A DNA stretch of 64,000 nucleotides, taken from Turnera subulata (lineage: Eukaryota > Streptophyta > Magnoliopsida > Malpighiales > Passifloraceae). The translations under genes were made by a program, and so were the position numbers. How positions within the stretch are numbered: position 1 is the stretch's first letter; every line of letters begins with the position of its first letter. Where the stretch lies: positions 1-64,000 of the forward strand of contig JAKUCV010003673.1 in NCBI GenBank assembly GCA_028386065.3. The letters run 5' to 3'. Under the pieces are notes generated by a model. It saw only the letters and a program-made list of their open reading frames with translations, was not told the DNA's origin and did no database searches. Of the stretch, positions 57,751 to 64,000 are shown piece after piece.

Positions 57751-58620
57751 GAAAAACTATCAAAAGGCATGATAATAATAAAGGGAACATTGATGAATAT
57801 GGAAATTTTGAATGTAAAATAATTATATTAAGGACTTGATTTTTTTGAGAGATTTGGGTGATAATAAAAATAGAATACATAGAAAATTTAGAAATTATTG
57901 AGAATAGTAATTATTAGGTTATAGATAGAATTATAAAAATTAAAAGAAAATTAATTAATAATTTAGGTTGTGCTTAATCATTACCTTGTTGAAGCACTAA
58001 GGGAATAAAAATAATGGATTATGAGGTTCAATTCATTAATTGAAAAAATAAATAAAATCGATGAATTTTGAGTTCAATTTGCTACTCAAATCAATGGATT
58101 CGGTTTGGCTAAAAAACCAATCAATAGATTATGGGGTTCAACTCACCAACTGCAAAAAATAAAAAACAAATTAATGGGTTTAAAGTTCAATTTATTAATT
58201 CCAAAAAAGAAAAATCAGTGAATTTAAAGTTTGATTTATTATTTAAACCAAGTCATTCGGTTTGTTGTTACTTGTTACCAAGCAAAAAGGAAAAAAAAAA
58301 TCAGGGGATATTATGGGTTAAATCGTTATCTACAACCTTAGATAGAATCCAATTGAAGCACTAAGGGGAAAACATCAAAGGTTCAATTTATTAATTGCGA
58401 AAAAAGTAAAATGAATGAATTTAGAATTCAATTTGTTACTCAAAAGGTTCAGTATGGCTAAAAAACCAATCAATAGGCTATGGCATTATTCCAGTGCCAA
58501 AATCAAGAGGTTATGGGTTAAATCATTATCTCCAATCTTAGATTGAATAAAATTAGTATTATTATAGATTGTTGTCACCCCACTCTATAACAAATAGATA
58601 TAGGTTCTTATAGAAAATGC
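57751..58620. repeat. AT-rich degenerate repeats
   Basis: Several imperfect repeats of GTTCAATTTATTAATT plus A-rich runs and GGCTAAAAAACCAATCAATAG (57971-58500). No gene is supported. Confidence 0.5.
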
Positions 58621-58625
58621 AATAA

Positions 58626-59060
58626 ATTTATTTTATTTAGATTTTAGTTTTTAGTAGAAATAAAAATAAGAGTTGTAGTAGTTGTGGAGGAAAATAAAAA
58701 ATTTAATATGCTACTCATGTATTTTAGTATAGTTATAAATATCGAGAAACTACTTGTCATTCATTTTTATATGGCATGTCGTTTTTTTTTTATGTTAACG
58801 CTAAGGTTATTTTTATACTTTCGGTTGTTTCGCTGTCTTCATGTTTTTTTATTATTTAGATTTTAATTTTCAGTAGAAATAAAAATAGGAGTTGTAGTAG
58901 TTGTGGAGGAAAATAAAAAATTGAATATGCTACTCATGTATTTTAGTATAGTTATAAATATCCAGAAACTACTTGTCATTTATATGGCATGTCGTTTTTG
59001 TTTTTATATTAACGCTAAGGTTATTTTTGTATTTACGGTTGTTTCGCTGTCTTCGTGCTT
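58626..59060. repeat. Tandem duplication of about 220 bp
   Basis: 58626-58842 is repeated at about 58847-59057 (GAGTTGTAGTAGTTGTGGAG; ATGCTACTCATGTATTTTAG; TTAACGCTAAGGTTATTTTT; GGTTGTTTCGCTGTCTTC). It lies about 275 bp upstream of F-box copy 2. Confidence 0.9.
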
Positions 59061-59332
59061 TTATAGTATAGTATATGGATAAGAGAGTCGGTTGATGCAA
59101 ACATTTAGGTTGCTTTTAGGGTTTCGTTGATTTTGGTTTTTTTTTTTTTGTCTCTAAGAGAGTCGGTTCGGAGAATATATTATATAAATAAGTCTCATCC
59201 TTCGGTCCTAGCCTGTAAAACCAAAACCCTAACCTACGCACCATTGGTTTTTCCGTTTAAACGCCGCCGCCTGCGGCCATTGAAAACACACAGAACCAGC
59301 TCTCAAGAGCAAGAGGAGCACCATAAGCTGCA

Positions 59333-60534
59333 ATGGTGTGCAATAACAATATCCCAACCGAAATCGTAGCCAACATAATCTCAGGACTTCCATTAAAAAA
59401 AATTATCCAGTACAGGTGCGTATGCAAATCCTGGTATGACTTGCTCACTAGTGATTATTTTGCACAACTCCACCAATCCAGAACGCAACAATGTCTCTTG
59501 CTCTACCCAACTTCAGTCGGCTTCCCACTTTTCAAAGCATTAAAGCTAAAACAACTATACTTGCTTGATGTGGGTGTCATTAATGAGCATGGGCCGCCTT
59601 CCAACTCTAAAGATCTGGAGGCGAAATTTGACCTCCCAATAACACAAGGGCATCTTGTTGGTTCTTGCGATGTGTTGCTTTGTCTAGCTACAGATACTCG
59701 GGACCTGGCTTGCAGATTTTGCGTGTGCAATCCCATAACCGGAGAATACGTGGAGATTCAAGAACCCAGAAAACCCCAAAGTTACAGCCAATATCCGTTC
59801 CGCGATATTCAGTTTTTCTATTGCCCTTCAAGCGATAAGTATAAGATTATGGTTTGTTTGGAAAGACAATACAATGCAACAATTTCCACAATTGGAACAA
59901 ATTCGTGGAGAGATACTGACAATGGTGTCCCGACAAGCTACGCTACTTCCGCCATCTACCTGAATGGTGCTCTTAACTGGCTTTGTTATCTTATTCCAAA
60001 AGGAACATATGCGGTTTTGATATTGAGGATGAATCCGTCCGTTTCATTTTCCCAGCGCCGCCACCACCACCCCCTGATGAAATTTTTAAGGTTGATGCTA
60101 ATTTATATGTGAAGGGTGATTTGATTGGTTTAGTCATGATATATTCTGCCAAAGCGTGTTATAATAGTGGTTTTGAAGTATGGTCTATTAAGGAGTACGG
60201 AAAGCTCGTGGACAAGGCTACTTCATGTCCCAAGTTCTTCGATGCGAAGACGGCCCAGAGAAGATCCTCAATACAATTTGAATCCCCCATCCACGAGGAA
60301 GATGGTGATGATGATGAGGAGGAGAAGAAAAAGAACATCATATGGTGTCGTGCAGAATATTGGAGGATTGTGGTTTGGCATAATATCAAGAACACGGCGA
60401 GGAGGAATGAAGAGTTAAAGATTTATTGTAAGCGTGGGTTATCCTTGATTTCCTTTACTCCGAGTCTTCTCTCACTCAAGGATGGTGCACTTGGAAAAGG
60501 CTCAACAGTTCTCAATGTTAGGAAGTCCACATAA
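59333..60534 (+). pseudogene. F-box gene copy 2, frameshifted
   Basis: Close paralogue of 41240-42451. The F-box lies at the N-terminus (IPTEIVANIISGLPLKKI, CRCVCKSWYDLL), followed by GSCDVLLCLATD and WxCNPITGEYVEI-like blocks. Compared with the intact copy, one base is missing near 59993-60000, just after LNWLC. The first frame (59333) then stops at 60112. The correct frame continues from about 59983 to a stop at 60532 with the DIEDESVRF, WRIVVWHNIKN and LSLKDGALGKG blocks. A truncated product keeping the F-box might still be made. Confidence 0.88.
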
Positions 60535-61282
60535 ATGTTCCAAAATTCTCATACCTTTTTTTTTACTGCTAATTAATAATTCTCATCCATTCATTTGGAA
60601 TAATGTTGCCTTTTCTTTGCTTTTGAGTATGGAGTTGGGAGTGCTATAACATCAATAGAACTTAATCAGAGCCATCTTCCACAATCTGTGTACACTATGA
60701 TCAATATAATCTGCTGCAACAATTCTTTTGGAATTTCCTAACTATTTAAAAACCTTTAGTAATAATTAAAAAAAAAGTAATTTTGAAACTAAAAATTCGG
60801 TTGGTGCGCCATCTTAGTCAGCCCCTCTCGCAGTGGTAATTATTTTTTGATGCTAATTGAACTTTATTAGATAATCAGGAACTGACAAACCTATATTAAC
60901 AGACTAAAAAAGACAAAGAAGAAAATCGGAATCTCTAACCACTAAGCTGATACAAAACGGCATATGGACCATATAACGGTCGATGATTAACCAAGAGAAC
61001 TTTGAGTGATGGCATCCAGCGGTAGAAGGCCAGGAAGAATACCAGAGAGAGCAGCCAACAGGGGAGATCCATTGAACAGCCCACCATTTGCAAATATGTT
61101 GTCATATCGAACTTACAGTGAAGGTAAAGATAAGAAGTGGTTTCAGCATGCTGAAGATAGAAAAGCGCATTTATTCTCACTTCCAGGAATAATATATCTA
61201 TGGCATAATGCGTCAGGAATTGCGATGCCGTGAAGATTAACCACTTGAGGAGGAAATTATGTTCTTCCAAATGGGGGACGAC
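60535..61282. other. Intergenic, no gene recognised
   Basis: On the minus strand a 111-codon open frame (61270-60935) has no identifiable domain. Past it lies TCTAATAAAGTTCAATTAGCATC followed by an A-run, which looks like a 3' end with an AATAAA signal, perhaps of a decayed retroposon. Confidence 0.35.
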
Positions 61283-61433
61283 TACTTGGTTGTGATGGCA
61301 TTTCCACTAACCTTAAGGCTTGGTGGGTTGAGGTCCCGGGTTCAAGCTTGGACAGTGCGTTGTGTTGTGGGATTTAGGATGGGTTTAGTGGGGTCTGGAT
61401 AGGGTAGATCTTTGTATCAAAAAAAAAAAAAAA
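61283..61433 (+). mobile_element. tRNA-derived SINE
   Basis: A tRNA-like head with box B GGTTCAAGC (61339) in GGTCCCGGGTTCAAGC and a poorer box A near 61290 (TTGTGATGGCATTTCC). A short body rich in GGGTTTAGTGGGG follows, then an A-run at 61419-61433. Confidence 0.7.
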
Positions 61434-61975
61434 TCTGTCACCTACAGGACCAGGAATTAACAAATACCAAACTAGGCGTGCATAAGTTGGCTCCTAGACT
61501 GATCCCTTGGTCTAGCTCCTAGTGGTTAAATTAGAACAACTCTAACCTTCAACTAAATTCAATTAATTTCTCTAAAATTCAGTCGCTAAAGGATTGGTAC
61601 CCTTCCACCTTGAGTTAGTATTATTATTTTCCTGATCTGTTTCACTTTTTTCCAATATTTTGGTATGACTGAATAAATGTGATTTTTATGTTTGTTGGAA
61701 AAGTCATTTAGGTTATCTTAATTAGATACACTCACTGATTAATTCAGCCTCTAAAATCACCCTAAATGGAAGTATGCGAGTACTAAATGTAATAGTTGAA
61801 CAATGTAAACGTTAAAATTTTTTGGAACAGTTAGCCTAATTATTTTTTAAATTATCAAAAAATTGTTCTTTAAACACAAACAAAATCAACCTTGCGTGAG
61901 GCAAACGTACTAATTTTAATCAATTACGCTTGCTTCTAGTTTGTTTTTAATATATAATTAAAGGGTCCGTTTGGA
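61434..61975. other. Intergenic, no gene recognised
   Basis: AT-rich sequence without supported open frames. The promoter block of F-box copy 3 starts after it. Confidence 0.5.
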
Positions 61976-62115
61976 GACTATATCATATAAATAGTCTCAT
62001 CATTCGGTCATAGCCCCAATCCCTAACCAAAACAGCAACGAAACCCTAACCCACCACCGTTGGTTTCAAGACACAGAACCAGCTTTAAAGAGCGAGAGGA
62101 GCAGCAAAAGCTGCA

Positions 62116-62222
62116 ATGGTGAGCAATAACAATAATATTCCAACCGAAATCATAGCTAACATAACCTCAAGACTTCCATTCAAGAACATTAATTTTACAG
62201 TGCAGGTGCGTATGCAAATCCA
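62116..62222 (+). pseudogene. F-box gene copy 3, N-terminal fragment
   Basis: The promoter (TATAAATAGTCTCATC at 61986) and about 105 coding bases match the other two copies (IPTEIIANITSRLPFKN). A small insertion ATTTTAC then breaks the frame before GTGCGTATGCAAATCC, and the homology ends at about 62222. Beyond this lie unrelated sequence and a Tork-like element. Confidence 0.85.
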
Positions 62223-62320
62223 GTTAGGGCTGAATTTTTTTTGGTCAATTCAAAGATCATGCACCGTTTTTTTTTTTTGACGAGTTGGCAAGTAAATCTT
62301 CAAAGTTAGGTAGCTGCTTT

Positions 62321-62659
62321 TGTTGACAAATAGAACAAAATCTTGCCTATATAAAGGCTTGAGCATGTAGTGTAACAACATCCCTCAAGTAGAGAAGGAA
62401 AGATAGAGAAAGAGAGAAAGGAAGAGAGAGGGAGAGAGAAGAGAAGAAGAAAGAGGAGAATATGAGTCTCCTTCTAAAATTAGGAAGTGATAAGGAAACA
62501 TTTTTGTGGGTAAATTTTATTGTGAGGTTCTTTTGTACTACTATTATATATTAGTGGAAGATTTATAGTCCGTGGACGTAGGCAAGATTAAGGCCGAACC
62601 ACGTTAAATTCTTTGTGTCTCTTTTATTTTTTGCGAATCTTTTGTAGTTTTCCCCAACA
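62321..62659 (+). repeat. Probable 5' LTR of a Tork-like copia element
   Basis: Ends CCCCAACA before the primer site at 62662. TGTTG at 62321 is a fitting start but leaves only about 25 bp before the TATA box (CCTATATAAAGG, about 62347), so the start is uncertain. A GA-rich tract lies at 62395-62458. The partner LTR is beyond the window. Confidence 0.6.
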
Positions 62660-62661
62660 AC

Positions 62662-64000
62662 TGGTAGCGGAGCGCGGGTTCAGGCTCAAAGTTTGAGGTG
62701 GAGCAGTTTGATGGCAAAAAGGATTTCAGTCCTGGCAAAGCAATGCCAAAGATCTATTAGTACAGCAGGGGCTGATGAAGACGCTCTTTGGCAAGGAGAA
62801 AAAAGCCAAAGGACATGAAGGATGAAGATTGGGAGGAGCTCGAGCAGCGAGCTGTCAGTACCATCAGATTGACTACTGCGCCCGATGTGAAGTACAGTGT
62901 CATGGACGAGAAAAGTTCGGTGGAGCTGATGAAGAAATTGGGAGATATCTACATATCGAAGTCACCTACAAACCAGTTGTTCATGAAGGAGTTGTACCAG
63001 TTAAAGACGCAGCAAGGTACACATGTAGTAGATCACATCAATCGATTTAATAAATTGATTTAGGAGTTGGCTAGCAATAATGTGACCTATGAAGAAGAGG
63101 ATAAGGCCCTGATGTTGTTGATGTCTCTTCCACATTCAAATGATAATTTGAGGAATTCATGGTGTGTTGGGAAGCAGACTCTTTCAATTGCAGATGTGAC
63201 AGCAGTACTAATGGAGAATTTCAAGTTGAACCAGTCTAGTAACGATACAAGTGAAGATATCGCTGTAGCAGAAGTTAACCGTGGCAGGGGCCCGTCACGG
63301 TCTAACAGATTTGGAAAAAATTCTAGATCTGGTTCGAGAGGAAGAACAGATTATAGTGATAAGGAGTGCTACTATTGTTACAAGAAGGGGCATATCCAAT
63401 TTTATTGTGAGCAGATGAAGAAGGACATGGAAGAACTGAAGAAAAATCACAAAAAGCCTGGCGAGACTGCGATTGTTGAAGATGACTCGGATGGTGAATT
63501 TTTCTTGGTAGAAGAAAGCAAAGGTGATCAGACTGATGATTCATGGATTTTGGATTCTGCCTGTTCATTTTATATTTGTGCAAATAAGGAGTGGTTTAGT
63601 AGTTACAAGCCTTGCAGTGAAGGAGAATTAGTAATTCTAGCAGATAACCATGAATTTAAAATTCATGGCATTGGTAGTGTGAAGATAAAGATGCATGATG
63701 GTTTTGTGAAGACATTTGGTGATGTTAGGCACGTGCCGGAGCTTGGAAGAAATTTAATCTCCCTAGGTAGACTTGATTCGAGAGGATGTAGTTTTTCTTC
63801 TCGAGGTGGAGTTTTGAAGGTTACCAAAGGTGCCTTGGTAATTATGAAGGGGGAATCGGTAGAGAAGAACCTTTACAGGTTGATTGGAAGTGCGATAAAG
63901 AGCAAAACAGAGATTGAGGCTTGTGCAGAGTTAGACAGAAAGAAGAACATTGTTGCATCTAACAAGAGAAAGGTTGACTTTGCAATGATGACTAGTAGCA
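62662..64000 (+). mobile_element. Tork-like copia element, primer site, gag and protease (runs off window)
   Basis: Primer site TGGTAGCGGAGC at 62662, then gag from about 62694 (VEQFDGKKDF). A run of six A at about 62799-62804 shifts the frame, and it continues with DWEELEQRAVSTIRL, LYQLKTQQGTHVVDHINRFNKL. A TAG at 63061 is in frame. The frame then stays open to the window end: CCHC zinc knuckle CYYCYKKGHIQFYC (about 63370), protease WILDSACSFYI (about 63545) and a GAG-pre-integrase start (LGRLDSRGCSF). Family assignment rests on the gag and protease wording. The reverse transcriptase is outside the window. Confidence 0.9.

Overview
This is nuclear DNA from a flowering plant, most likely a eudicot. 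The signs are GT-AG introns, PR-10/Bet v 1-type genes with the usual single intron after about codon 61, plant F-box genes, and a dense mixture of plant-type Ty1/copia and Ty3/gypsy retrotransposons, RNase H-bearing LINEs, tRNA-derived SINEs and a CACTA transposon. I cannot name the species. One N at 34063 marks a possible assembly join.

Layout. 1-2116: 5' part of a minus-strand copia-type element (LTR, primer binding site, internal leader), cut by the window edge; its leader carries an array of the palindrome AACATCGATGTT. 2117-4670: gypsy LTR debris and AT-rich repeats. About 4670-21560: three tandem copies of a segment carrying a PR-10 gene (coding starts 8288, 13819, 20671), with SINEs, a hAT-like element and a 2.7-kb solo LTR inserted between the stop codon and the poly(A) region of copy 2. 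22404-28211: full-length LINE with a 15-bp target-site duplication. 28440-32432: 5'-truncated LINE on the other strand. 33460-33864: promoter remnant of a fourth PR-10 copy, cut by a copia LTR.

34334-39718: minus-strand RBR-type (RING1-IBR-RING2) E3 ligase gene, split by an unusual copia-derived insertion of 4.8 kb. The insertion has outward-facing 3' ends of two different elements and a shared 5-bp duplication GGCGT. 41240-42451: intact F-box gene; a shrunken pseudogene follows it, and two more damaged paralogues lie at 59333 and 62116. About 43670-56716: a Tat-like gypsy element whose gag is split by a non-autonomous Sirevirus-like copia element (44964-52430) and further on by a CACTA element (53478-56442). 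56697-57750: LTR fragment related to the solo LTR. 62321-64000: 5' end of a Tork-like copia element that cuts the third F-box copy.

Likely functional host genes are the three PR-10 genes and the first F-box gene. Nearly everything else is mobile DNA in different states of decay. The most striking signal is the set of paired 12-bp palindromes. Members of a pair start 20-21 bp apart, and pairs repeat mostly at about 73 bp, close to whole numbers of DNA helical turns. They occur in two different LTR retrotransposons. The second is the inverted composite retroelement inside the RBR gene.
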